DNA of 18,314 nt. Origin: Carex sylvatica (lineage: Eukaryota; Streptophyta; Magnoliopsida; Poales; Cyperaceae). Where the stretch lies: positions 1 to 18,314 of the forward strand of contig CAXKVR010000893.1 of the NCBI GenBank assembly GCA_964058845.1, in the 5' to 3' direction. Positions within the stretch are counted from its first letter, which is position 1. Each line of letters opens with the position of its first letter. Of the stretch, positions 1 through 9,407 are shown one piece after another. Made by a program: the position numbers and the translations under genes. The notes beneath the pieces were generated by a model. That model saw nothing but the letters and a program-made list of their open reading frames with translations, had not been told where the DNA came from and searched no databases.

Positions 1-1146
1 TAACAATATACTTCTGCCTAACAGCCTAACATCCGCTACCGGCATAGCTCAACTCAAGGACCCACCAGGGAGCTTCCTCGAGAAGACAACCTCAAAATTT
101 CTTAAGTTTTACTACCCACTGATTTTCAAAAATTCTAAAAAATTAGTAAAAAAATTTCAAAAAAATATAAATTTCCAAATCGACCGCTTGAACACGTACG
201 CTATGTATCTCCTCCAGAACCGATATATAGAAGATGTCTCCAGGGTTCGTTTGATCGAACCATTGAAGGATCGATAATTTGATATTTTATTTTCTAACAA
301 CAAACTTTTTTGTGATATTCTCAATTTTTTATGTATTTTTATTATTTTGCTTGTTTTGTGAAAAAATAATTGGTTTAAATCCCGGCCGTAGGCGCTTATT
401 TTGTGAATTTGTACTTAAAAAACACTTAGTTGTACGTATGTAGTGTTCATACGCGCAGTAACTCCTTTTATCTCTGTGTTACGTCCACTTGTCACTGTAA
501 AACCCACACAATTGAAATCTAAATTATTAAGTTCTCGTCAAATTAATTTAAAACTGAACAAAACCATATACAACATTGAATGTTTCAAACTGATTGAAAA
601 TAATTATTGACTATGATATATAACAACTGTGGCACAAATTGACAAATTAATGTGCTAAATTTTCTGCAAATTGACAAATGTGGAAGACTTGAACAGTATA
701 CTTGGAGGTTAAAGGAGACTCCCAACGACTCAGCACTGAATGTTCCAACCTACTGTTATTTTCATAATTAAATGGTTCGTCTATACAGGAGTGAAAAAGG
801 TATGGATAATATCCGACAAGTATTCAAAAATTTAGGTGTGAATATCCGATAATATCCTTGTAGATTTGGAAAAGATAGCAGCATGTTAGCATCATGCTTT
901 GTAGATTCGGACAGTGCAATCTAATATAAATGCAACAAAATAATCAGATTTAATTAAAAACATAATAAAAAAACGGCTTCTAAATAGTGATTAAATTGAA
1001 TGGCCCCAACTCAAAACGCAGCTTATAAAATTTTAGTCCAAAGAAACAACGAAAACAGCTTCTCGTATTACCCTGTTATAATTCAATCTATATATTGTGA
1101 TGGGGACATTCAATGAAACAAAAGCAGCACTATGCTTTGTAGGTTG
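1..1146. other. AT-rich upstream intergenic DNA, no gene seen
   Basis: I see no coding region here on either strand. The stretch is AT-rich and carries fragments that look repetitive, for example two near-identical AATATCCGA-type motifs around 805-855, a style common in decayed DNA transposons. Two copies of a CATGCTTTGTAG-like word occur near 893 and 1132 with different flanks. TTGAC cores at 607, 639 and 671 are listed separately. Its relevant content is probably the distal promoter of the receptor kinase downstream. Confidence 0.6.
607..679 (+). promoter_or_regulatory. three TTGAC cores at 32-bp spacing upstream of the receptor kinase
   Basis: TTGAC occurs at 607-611, 639-643 and 671-675, exactly 32 bp apart. 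The last two sit in a 13-bp direct repeat, CAAATTGACAAAT (635-647 and 667-679). TTGAC is the core of the WRKY-bound W-box, but only the first site (TTGACT) meets the TTGAC[CT] consensus; the other two are TTGACA. Defence receptor genes are often WRKY-regulated, so a regulatory role is possible. It is an inference, and short AT-rich words recur by chance here. Confidence 0.25.
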
Positions 1147-1225
1147 GTTTGAACTTTCAATGAATTGTCCTTGGCCAATTATTAGTTTGAAACTTTCAAT
1201 GAAGTATCTTGGGCGATTTTATCTC
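1147..1225 (+). repeat. 39-bp imperfect tandem repeat in the core promoter
   Basis: Two adjacent units begin at 1147 and 1185. Both read GTTTGAA(A)CTTTCAATGAA and then diverge (TTGTCCTTGGCCAATTA versus GTATCTTGGGCGATTTT). The second unit ends directly at the TATA box. Unit 1 holds a CCAAT word. The duplication places two copies of a CTTTCAATGAA element within 80 bp of the predicted transcription start. Confidence 0.55.
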
Positions 1226-1232
1226 TATATAA
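1226..1232 (+). promoter_or_regulatory. TATA box of the LRR receptor kinase
   Basis: CTATATAAT lies here, 71 bp before the chosen ATG at 1303. With the usual 30-bp spacing, transcription would start near 1257-1262 and give a short 5' leader of about 45 nt. This places the out-of-frame ATG at 1232 upstream of the transcript. Confidence 0.6.
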
Positions 1233-1302
1233 TGAAAACTAGTCTCCAGTGTTAGTGCACCTCAGAAACACTAGGCAAAAGACCACAAAAAAACAACAGC
1301 TA

Positions 1303-4036
1303 ATGATGCGTCCTTTGTTTCCTATGCTTGTTTCCATTTTCATAATTTGGTTATCACAATCTGACTCCAATCTAATTTCTGCTGCTGCTGCTGCCTCAGA
1401 GCGACAAACTCTACTGAATATCAAATCCAAGCTCTCTGATCCCCACTCATCCTTAGCTTCTTGGAGAAACGATTCCCTCGACTTTTGCAAATGGCGTGGA
1501 ATCACTTGCGATGACAACAATCCACCCCATGTTAGTGCACTGGACCTCGGGGCATTGCGACTCACTGGTTCCTTATCCCCAAACATAGCCTATCTCACAT
1601 TCATTAAAAAAATCAACCTGAGAGGCAATAGCCTGCAAGGAGAAATACCGGGGGAGCTTGGCCGTATCAACGGCCTAAAGCACCTAGATCTCTCTTCTAA
1701 CCAATTCTACGGATTAGTCCCACACTCTCTTTTCAACATTTCTTCCCTAACTTACTTGAATTTGTATTACAATAGTATGACTGGAACTCTTCCACCATAC
1801 CTAGGGCAAAGATTTCCCAAACTTCAGTTTCTAAACCTAGGTTCTAATTTTTTTAAGGGAGATGTGAGCAACCTAATAACTTCATTAGCAAACTGCAGTG
1901 CCTTACATACAATTGATTTTTCTTACAATTATGACCTGTCAGGCAGTTTGCCAAATACAATAGGGAACCTCTCAACCAAGCTTCAGAAGCTATTATTACT
2001 GTATAATTCTATAGGGGGGTCGATCCCTCGCGAGATCGGGAATCTCGTGAACCTCACTGAATTAGATTTGAGTTATAATTACTTTGAAGGTGTTCTCCCC
2101 TCAACCATTGGTTCTCTCTCAAAATTAGGAAGGTTAATGATTGATTACAATAAACTGTTAGGACCCATTCCTGATTCCATAGGCAACCTTACTGAATTAT
2201 ACTATCTCACATTGATGGGAAATGAACTGAACGGAACCATCCCGGCAAGTTTGGGAAACTGCACCAGATTGCAGATTCTCAAAATATGTTCCAATCAGCT
2301 TGAAGGAGCCATTCCGAAAGAACTATCAAGGTTAACTAGTATGATACAACTTGATACATCACACAACCAATTAACGGGGTCCATACCTGATGTATCTCGC
2401 ATGAATTCCCTTAATATTCTGTCCCTTGTAGGGAACAACTTGACAGGTACAATTCCTGAGTCCTTAGGTTTTTGTCCATCCTTGGTGGAGCTCTTTTTGG
2501 GAGACAACTTAATCCAAGGGAGTATCCCTAAATCCTTTGAAAACATGAAAGGGATAACATCTCTTAATCTCTCTCATAACAACCTCTCAGGGAGAATTCC
2601 TGAGTTCCTCGGATCCCTTCGGGGTCTGCAGTATCTGAACCTTTCTTTCAACAATTTTACTGGGGAAGTACCAACAGGTGGCATTTTTAGCAATGCCTCT
2701 GCTGTATTTCTCCTCGGTAATCAAGGATTGTGTAGCGGTGATTCAGAACTCCATCTGCCATCATGCCCTTTTCCAGTAATTAACAATTTGCAACCAAAGG
2801 CATCGACACGATCCTCTAAAATGATGGTGATCATCAGCATTATCATCACAATTGTTGTTGTCATATGTTTCTGCCTTATTGTCAGCATTCTGTACCAACT
2901 GAGAAGGAATAAGAGGATCGTCAAGTTGCCTAAACCCGCTCCATTCAGGGATAATAAGTACAAGAAGGTGCCATATTCTGATATTGCAAAAGCAACTGAT
3001 GGGTTTTCCTCGGATAATTTGGTTGGTTCAGGGAGCTTTGGTTCTGTTTATAAGGGAATGTTAGATAACCAAGCGGTAGCTGTCAAGGTTTTTGACCTTG
3101 AGCAGCATGGAGCTCTGAGGAGCTTCAATTCTGAATGTGAATCTTTGAGAAACATCAGGCACAAAAATCTAGTTGGTGTCATCACTTCGTGCTCCTCGAT
3201 AGATTTTAAAGGGAATGAATTTAAATCTCTAGTTTTCGAATACATCCCAAATGGCAGCCTTGACGAGTGGATACACCCGAAATCCTCGGGAAAGAAGCTG
3301 AGTTTGGCTCATGGAATAAATATAGCTATGGATGTTGCTTTTGGTCTGAGTTATTTGCATCATCACTGTGTTACTCCAATGGTCCATTGTGACATAAAGC
3401 CAGGCAACATACTTATCGACACTGACATGACCGCACTTATCAGTGATTTTGGTCTCGCAAGGTTCTTGGCTGCTTCTCATTCCACCTCTGCAGAGATGTC
3501 CACAACCTTGCTTGGTCTGAAAGGAACTATTGGCTATATACCACCAGGTAAATTAAGAAATTTCAAGTATCACAACTTCTCAAATTGCAACAATTTTCAC
3601 ACATCTCCTATAATTTTTTTATCTAATGTTTGCTGTATTTGCAATTTTTATTGTAGAGTATGCATTGGGCAGCACCATCTCCACACAGGGTGATGTATAT
3701 AGCTTTGGAATTGTTCTTCTGGAGATGATTACTGGAAAGAGGCCAACGGATGCGATGTTTAAAGATGGTTTTAACATTCATGCATATGTTTCCAATGCAT
3801 TTCCAGAAAAAATTATTGAGATCTTGGATCCTAGCATGTTTGGAGAGTTCAAATGCCTTGAAAACAACCAAGAAAATAGCAACGACCTTCTGAACATGGT
3901 AATGGAGAAGTGCATAATTCCACTCGTTCATGTCGGCCTCGCCTGTTCTAAGGAAGCTCCGAAAGATCGGATGAGAATGGAAGATGTGGCAGCTGAAATT
4001 TCAAAGATTAAACAAATTTACCTGGGAAGCATATAA
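1303..4036 (+). CDS. LRR receptor-like serine/threonine kinase, subfamily XII (Xa21/FLS2/EFR-like), non-RD; exons 1303-3547 and 3657-4036
   Basis: This is a single-pass plasma-membrane receptor kinase of 874 residues. Order: signal peptide (about 1-31), LRR N-cap with the CxWxGxxC signature, 16 leucine-rich repeats (about 77-460), a C-terminal Cys pair, a transmembrane helix (about 509-531) with basic stop-transfer, and a kinase domain (about 569-870). Kinase motifs are intact: P-loop GSGSFGSVYKG, VAVK lysine (K595), catalytic HCDIKPGN (D697), DFG (D715) and GTIGYIPPEY. HCD replaces HRD, so this is a non-RD kinase, as in pattern-recognition receptors XA21, FLS2 and EFR. I start at ATG 1303; the frame stays open to a GTG at 1249, but plants use ATG. 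The phase-1 intron falls in the activation segment, as is common in this subfamily. Sixteen repeats is fewer than the 20-plus usual for subfamily XII, so the ectodomain looks shortened. Ligand unknown; immune role inferred. Confidence 0.93.
3548..3656 (+). other. intron of the receptor kinase gene (109 bp, phase 1)
   Basis: The donor is CCACCAG|GTAAAT and the acceptor TTATTGTAG|AGTATGC, preceded by a T-rich tract. Splicing joins CCACCAG to AGTATGCATTG and restores the kinase motif PPEYALGS, followed by ISTQGDVYSFG. Without splicing the frame stays open through the intron and stops at 3693. Confidence 0.93.
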
Positions 4037-5464
4037 TTAATTAATTAGTAAGTAGTGTTAAGGGAATTAGTAAACTAGTAACAAGTTTGTGAGCTATGTG
4101 CCACTAATATGTTTAAGAAATAGCTTTCCTTGTTGCTGTAAAGGCTTTGTTCTAATATATACATAATTATACTCACGTTTCATTTTTTATTAAGATTTAT
4201 AAATTTTTTTGATACATTTTGATTAACAAATAATGATAATTAGTGATTAGTTTTGTTCCTTAATATATAAAATTTTATCAAATAACTTGACTAGTAGCTG
4301 CAAATTTAGCAGTCTACTAGAGAAGAAATTAAGTTAATAAACACTCTCCTTTGTAGGCTGAACATGTAGGCCCAGAACAAACCATTATTAGGTCGTATTT
4401 GTTGGTGGGCCGATAGCATTATAACTTTGGGCTTCATGGAAACATAAAATTGTTCAACATTATTAAAAAAAAATAACGGGTTTAGTTCACGGGCCCTAAT
4501 TTTTATTTTTTTTAAGAAAAATGTAGAGATCTAGCTCTCAGATTCCATTAAAAAAATGTTGCATAGGCAAGTTAAGCAATCATTAAAAAGGGTAACATGG
4601 ATTGAGTTTCAGGCTATTATTTTCAACAAAATAAGCAGTTTTAGATAATTGATTACTTAAATCAGTTTTAGATACTTATATAACTTGGATGTAATGATTT
4701 AAACATGATCTATATTAAAGAGAATAGAGAAAAGGCGGTGCAGCCGAGAACAAATATATAGAAAGCAAAGGAATGATTTTGCTTAGCAAGTGTTTAACAC
4801 ACCTCACAAATTATTGCACCTGTTTAGTTTACATGAGGTGAAGAAGAAGAGAGATGAAACATAAAAAAGAATATAAAAGAACAAAAAAGAAAATTATATA
4901 TTTTCTATAATTTTGTTTAATTATTTTTCCTACGTCACATTTGAAGTAATTAAGCGGGTGACATATAATTTAATAAATTGTGTAAAGTCCTTTCCACTTA
5001 ATGAAAAAAAAAACCCTTCAGTTGGCAACCGTGCTAAAAAATATTAAAAATAAATAAAAATCGATTGTGAGTCCTATTTTAGGTAAATCACAAAACATGG
5101 TTAACCACTAATTAAGTTTGTTTAAAAATTTTCTAATTAACGAAAGCGCCTTCCAATATATGTAATAAATATTAAAAAGGAGCAATGACATAGGCAAAAA
5201 AAAATGTACAAATTTCTCAAATCGAAACGCATATTTTTGTTATTTATCTCACTTTCTCCCCCTATTCCCTCTGCAATCTGTATCATGTTAATTTATATTC
5301 TTAATTATTAGCGCTGTGTTTGATAGAATCTATATATATTATCAGGTTAATTTAATGGTTGCTTGAGCGTTAATCCAGTGTTATAGTACTGGACTAAATT
5401 ATGTGCACATGCAGCACATGGATACCAGAATATCAGGTACTGTTTTCTAAATATTTCTCACCAA
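4037..5464. other. intergenic DNA between receptor kinase and MITE, including the kinase 3' UTR
   Basis: No gene is visible. The first 120 or so bases after the stop are the likely 3' UTR, with AT-rich possible polyadenylation elements such as TAATATATAC near 4153. Around 4365-4435 there are GGCCCA/TGGGCC-type words (site II-like), which are often near plant promoters, but no reading frame follows. The remainder is AT-rich with homopolymer runs. Confidence 0.55.
5454..5464. repeat. putative 11-bp target-site duplication, left copy
   Basis: TTTCTCACCAA occurs here and again at 5676-5686, exactly flanking the foldback element. An 11-bp perfect duplication is compatible with the 8-11 bp target sites made by Mutator-type transposases. 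Confidence 0.6.
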
Positions 5465-5675
5465 ATTCAGAGTAGGTCCGATGCCCATCGGACTACTTTG
5501 GTACAATGGACTTAATCGCCATCCAGTCTGTATTAAGAAGTGTGCGTTCTGCTTTAAAATCTGTGTGTATCTGCTTCAATTTCCATGCGCACAAGATCTT
5601 AATGCAGATCGGACGGTGTTGGAGCTCATTGGACCCAAAAGTAGGTATGATGTCCATCAGACCTACTCCGTACTC
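5465..5675. mobile_element. 211-bp foldback MITE, copy 1
   Basis: This is a non-coding miniature inverted-repeat element. The left end (AGAGTAGGTCCGATG at 5470) pairs with the right end (CAGACCTACTCCG, 5658-5670), and complementarity continues inward for roughly 80 nt per arm, so nearly the whole element folds back. The inner arm contains GATCGGACGGT (about 5608). The element is flanked by perfect 11-bp repeats TTTCTCACCAA. A full-length homologue of almost identical size lies at 13496-13707, which confirms the boundaries. Mutator-like mobilisation is inferred from the target-site length only. Apparent short reading frames inside are products of the repeat. It sits about 370 bp downstream of the HEMA stop codon. 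Confidence 0.78.
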
Positions 5676-5686
5676 TTTCTCACCAA
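5676..5686. repeat. putative 11-bp target-site duplication, right copy
   Basis: This is the second copy of TTTCTCACCAA, adjacent to the right end of the foldback element and identical to 5454-5464. Confidence 0.6.
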
Positions 5687-6045
5687 CACTGGAGTGAAGA
5701 AACAGAAACCATAGGCAGCATAACGAGGTTCATACAATTTGAAATTTAAGAAACTTCATGGGTAACTGTGGAAAAACAAATAGAGAAAAATATAAAATAG
5801 TTGTATAATATCAATTACAACAAATATCAGAATTGACATCCATTAGCAAATTAACTTACATTGCTCCTATTTTCTTCCAATCAATCAAGCATCTTATTCA
5901 AACAGCCGCGAGAGAATACATACATAGATTTTAAAAAGAAGAAATGTCAGCCCAACTCAGGGGAAATGAGAAAATTGAATGCGTGTATACAATAGATACA
6001 AAAACATAAAAGACTATGTAGTAGTGTTAATGAGTTATAACTATT
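5687..6045. other. HEMA 3' flank and 3' UTR
   Basis: No gene is seen between the MITE and the HEMA stop codon. The part nearest 6045 must hold the HEMA 3' UTR on the minus strand. Its end cannot be placed because no canonical AATAAA on the minus strand stands out. Confidence 0.5.
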
Positions 6046-8060
6046 TCATGTTTGCGCCTTCTCCACCTTCGCCTTTATTTTGCGCTCCATGATATCCTTC
6101 TCTGTATCGAGACTAAACATCCGATTTAATGCGTGCATGTTTTCAAGTGTCTCGTCAAGAGTTCGGCTGTCACTTCCATCACATCTCAAGTGTTGCAACG
6201 GGCCGTGTAGAAGCTTGTTAACAATACCAGTACTTAACTCCTCGATCGACTTTCTCATTTTCTTTGTCAGAGAGTCTTCTCCGATCTTTTGCAAGCATTT
6301 TTCAAGTTCTGACCCGCGAATTCTATCAGCGTATGATCTCAATTTCTTGATTGTCGGTACCGTCTCAAGCGAATCTCTCCATGCTTCGAATTTTATCAAT
6401 TCTTGTGTAATTAACTCTTGTGCTTCCATTGCTTTTCTTAGCCTGTCTTCTTTGTTTGCCTCGACAACCTCCTTCAAATCATCAACATTGTAAACCCTTG
6501 CATTTTCGACACCTGACACGCATGACCCGACATTTCTCGGCACTGATATGTCAATGAAAAGCCTCATTCCTATCTCCTCACTCGCTAAAGGCAGTGCCTC
6601 TACATGCTCCTTCAAAAACAAGGGGATTTCAGAAGCAGTGCTAGTAAATATGACATCAGCCTCGGCCGCTGCTGACATCATCTCATCAAGCGGCCTGTAG
6701 ATAATCTCGATATCCTTCATCTCCCCACGAATGGCATCGACTTTCTCAACCGAGCGGTTGACAACCACAACCTGTTTGCATCCCTTTGAGGCAAGGTGCT
6801 TAATTACCAATTTGCCCATCTTTCCGGCTCCAATAAGGAGCATCCGTGCAGAGAGGCAATGGGTCTTTGGTAATTTCATAAGGGCCAATTCGACAGCAGC
6901 CGAGCTGACTGAGACAGCCCCAGAGGAAATATTGGTCTCAGTTCTGACACGCTTTCCGGCAGTGATTGCATCCTTGAACATGCGATCGATGTTCTTGCCA
7001 AGGCCACCGCTACCCTGGCCAACACGCACCACTTGCTTCACCTGAGACAAGATCTGGCCCTCGCCTAATACAAGAGAGTCGAGACCAGCCGACACTTCAA
7101 ACAGGTGCCGGGTAGCATCGCTGTCCCGTAGCATGAATAAGTGCTGACGGAGCTCTTCAGCTGGGATACCACTTGTCTGTATTAAAAAATAATAATATTA
7201 TATCACTAGCAAACTAATTAATCAACCAATTACAAAATCAATTTATTAGTCAACAATCATATTAAAGTTAAGTTGGTATACAAGAATAATACAGTCAATG
7301 CCTGTGCTGGCATGAAAGTACTAGTTGATTGTAGGAATTAAAACCTCTTCCAGCTTTTTTTTTAGAAATTTCTTTTGTTGTATTTCTCAGGAGTTCCCTT
7401 GTAGAATTTGTCTATCAATATTTGTTCATCCTTTTACCCTTGCAATTGATTCATTGATGACTTGTTCATCAATTAGGTTTAGAATCAAATGTTATAAAAA
7501 AAAAATTACCTTAGACATCCAATCAATGACCTCTTTGATTCCCCGGTTCCAGGACAGCGCAACTACATATATCTCCATGCGATTGCACGTGCTGAGAACC
7601 GCTGCTTCCTCTACATGGTTAAGGCTACACAGCTCTGAAATTGCATGAGGCCATTGTGCTTCTGGCACAGCAAGCTTCTCACGCATTTCGACTGGTGCAG
7701 TGTGTACACTAAGACCAATTACAGCAATGCTGCTCTGCTCCTTCATATATCCTGATAAAAAGTTCACACATTTTATATACCAATTGAAACAAGTGAACAA
7801 ATGTGCAATGAACACTTAATATTTACTAATAAATGGAAACGAAGAGCGCAGAACTTACTATCAGCAGAGATCTTGAACTGTTCTAGCGCTGCAACACTGG
7901 CAGCCTTCTTCTCCTCCACATCGGCTCCCACATCGCACCTTATCTCTCCTCCTCTCTTCGTCAATCTGGGCCCCACTTTGAAACCGAGCGGGCTTGTTCG
8001 GCCCAAAGTCCCCACCTTTACTCCCCCAAACGCCGTTGCGAATCCATTCACCGCAGCCAT
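6046..8060 (-). CDS. HEMA: glutamyl-tRNA reductase, chloroplastic; exons 7859-8060, 7510-7751, 6046-7176
   Basis: The enzyme reduces Glu-tRNA(Glu) to glutamate-1-semialdehyde with NADPH in the plastid stroma, the first committed and rate-controlling step to 5-aminolevulinate, chlorophyll and heme. The spliced product is 524 residues, close to the usual length of about 540 for plant forms. Visible: a Gly/Lys/Arg-rich transit peptide (about 1-45) ending near [10 protein letters not shown], then the catalytic N-domain [20 protein letters not shown] with the nucleophilic cysteine in [11 protein letters not shown] (C123), GEGQIL (186-191), the NADPH-binding Rossmann motif IGAGKMGKL (263-271), and the C-terminal dimerisation helices ending [10 protein letters not shown]. 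The phase-1 and phase-0 introns restore SADRYMKEQSS and [13 protein letters not shown]. The C-terminus is where FLU-type regulators are known to bind in plants. Two short introns match plant HEMA genes as I recall them. Paralogue number cannot be assigned. Confidence 0.97.
7177..7509 (-). other. HEMA intron 2 (333 bp, phase 0)
   Basis: On the minus strand the donor is TCTAAG|GTAATT and the acceptor AATACAG|ACAAGTGG. The join gives [13 protein letters not shown], continuous with the family. The intron is AT-rich, as plant introns are. Confidence 0.93.
7752..7858 (-). other. HEMA intron 1 (107 bp, phase 1)
   Basis: On the minus strand the donor is GCTGATA|GTAAGT and the acceptor TTTTATCAG|GATATATG. 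Joining A to GA rebuilds an arginine codon and the sequence SADRYMKEQSS, expected at the start of the catalytic domain. Confidence 0.93.
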
Positions 8061-8298
8061 CTCGATAGTTATCCTCTATATCTCTCTTTTTGGTTTTTTG
8101 GTATTTTATTGGTATAGAAACTGGAACAGCAGTGATGGTTTATTCCAGGAGATACAAATTGAGAGGCATAGAGCGATAAATTGGTGGGTGGGGAGAGAGA
8201 GAGAGAGAGAGAGGAGTAGTGGTTAATTGCGAGGGAGGCGGAGAGTGGGCCCCACTAGGTGGGAAAGGAGTTGGGAATTCAAATACCTAAAGTAAATT
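8061..8298 (-). promoter_or_regulatory. HEMA 5' leader and proximal promoter
   Basis: The minus strand between the HEMA ATG and the small inverted repeat carries a CT-rich leader, a CCAATTTATC word near 8175 (CCAAT box next to an I-box-type GATAA), the (CT)10 run and a GGGCCC palindrome near 8249, of the site II type. No clear TATA box is seen. GATAA and site II motifs fit a light- and growth-regulated gene, but assignment of individual sites is inference. Confidence 0.45.
8193..8212. repeat. (GA)10 / (CT)10 microsatellite in the HEMA 5' region
   Basis: Ten perfect GA dinucleotides on the plus strand, which read (CT)10 in the sense of HEMA, lie 133-152 bp before its ATG. CT tracts in plant 5' leaders are common, can bind GAGA-type (BBR/BPC) factors and are prone to length polymorphism. 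Confidence 0.9.
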
Positions 8299-8395
8299 AA
8301 ATTTTGAGGTTGTATACAGACCGTCCGATCTCCTATGGCACGAATATAAAGTGCCCAGATTCTGATCGGACGGTTAGGGTCTAAACTCAAAATTT
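8299..8395. repeat. 97-bp inverted repeat (MITE-like) upstream of HEMA
   Basis: The left arm begins AAATTTTGAG (8299) and ends ACCGTCCGATC (8320-8330). The right arm runs GATCGGACGGT (8364-8374) to CTCAAAATTT (8386-8395). The arms are about 32 nt, perfect over the inner 11 and outer 10 bases, around a 33-nt loop. TTTGAGGT occurs at 8303-8310 and 8393-8400 and could be an 8-bp duplication, but it overlaps the arms. The inner word GATCGGACGGT is also present in the 211-bp MITE at 5608. Confidence 0.55.
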
Positions 8396-8400
8396 GAGGT

Positions 8401-9407
8401 AATAGGACTCGGGAAGGAGTTGGGGGTGAGGTTAGGAAGGGAAGAGGAGATTTGGAAAAGCGAGATTTAGAGAGATCTGATTGGTTGGAGCTACAACGCT
8501 TTATCCATACTCCTTCCATCTAATGTACTTGCCACCTTATCTCAATCATATTTTTTTCATTCTTTTATTTCATCTAAACTTTTGGGATTGATTTTAAAAA
8601 AAAAAAAATTAAGTTGATGCCTAGACTAGTGCTCGGTGTCCACACTCCAAATATTTTTCATCCTAGAAAGTTTTATTATTTTGTTTTTCCCTTTAAAAAA
8701 ATTATTATTTTAACCAGCAACTAATTTTGTAATTTTTTCCCTATTAACAAAACTTTTTATTTTTTAAAACATGACATTTGAAATTTGATATGTAGAATAT
8801 GTATATCATGATAAAATAAATAAAATTAAATACAATTTTATCGTTTATCATTTGCGGTTCAAATTTAATATTTTTTATGTCATATCAACTAGAAATTCTA
8901 ATTAGATAAAAATTTGACACACAATAAATATATAAGGCCAACAATATATCTAGTTACTTTTTTTTTTATTCTTCCAAATCTATAATTTAATCTGGAATCC
9001 TACTCAAATTGTCAAATTAACTGTTAATGAATTCCAGTTTAAATTTTAAATGACGGTATACATTCATGCCCATTATTTAGTTCACAAATTAATGAAGACG
9101 CTATTGTTAAAAACAAAAAATAATCAATAAATTAAAAATAAAATAAATAAATAAAATAAAAATTCCTAGTAATGATTCTATATATAATTTACTGACTTTG
9201 CAAGGGCACCTTCGCAAAATAGTTTTTATCGAAAATATGTAAATGGAAAGAATGCAGCGTGGTATATGCAAATGCACAAGTTCATTGGTGTTATCTTGTT
9301 TGTGAACAGCATTCATTGTTTTATTTGACGTAGATCGTGCTTGACACACAAGCGTGTAGGCGTGCCAGCCACACTCTCCAGCTGCTATGTGCTATCTATG
9401 CTTTTCT
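8401..9407. other. intergenic AT-rich DNA, no gene seen
   Basis: A purine-rich stretch (about 8401-8470) is followed by AT-rich DNA with homopolymer runs. TACTCCTTCCATC at 8508 resembles a Stowaway-type terminal repeat, but I found no matching opposite end. The short minus-strand frame at 9107-9349 has no recognisable domain and a low-complexity C-terminus, so I do not call it. Confidence 0.5.

Noticed and set aside
371..396. Possible tRNA or SINE B-box (GGTTTAAATCC)
   Set aside because: The flanking bases do not form a T-arm stem and no A-box or cloverleaf is found upstream.
1232..1255. Upstream ORF (ATG at 1232, 7 codons, stop TAG)
   Set aside because: It overlaps the TATA box and lies upstream of the predicted transcription start, so it should not be in the mRNA.
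1249..1302. Start of the receptor kinase at GTG 1249
   Set aside because: Plant nuclear genes start at ATG. The first in-frame ATG (1303) gives a good signal peptide right after the predicted leader, so the 18 extra N-terminal residues are treated as 5' UTR.
3626..4036. Separate 136-residue plus-strand protein
   Set aside because: It is the second exon of the receptor kinase. Its first residues come from intron sequence, and GT-AG splicing joins it in frame to exon 1.
5481..5714. Two overlapping plus-strand small ORFs
   Set aside because: They lie within the foldback MITE, have no domain, and are explained by the inverted repeat.
6080..6493. Plus-strand ORFs opposite HEMA (also 6731-7045, 7325-7648, 7801-8226)
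   Set aside because: These are antisense shadows of the well-supported HEMA exons and introns, with no independent protein signature.
8508..8525. Stowaway-like terminal repeat TACTCCTTCCATC
   Set aside because: No matching inverted partner was found within several hundred bases, so a single end is not enough to call an element.
9107..9349. Minus-strand 80-residue ORF
   Set aside because: It has no recognisable domain, ends in low-complexity hydrophobic sequence from AT-rich DNA, and has no promoter context.
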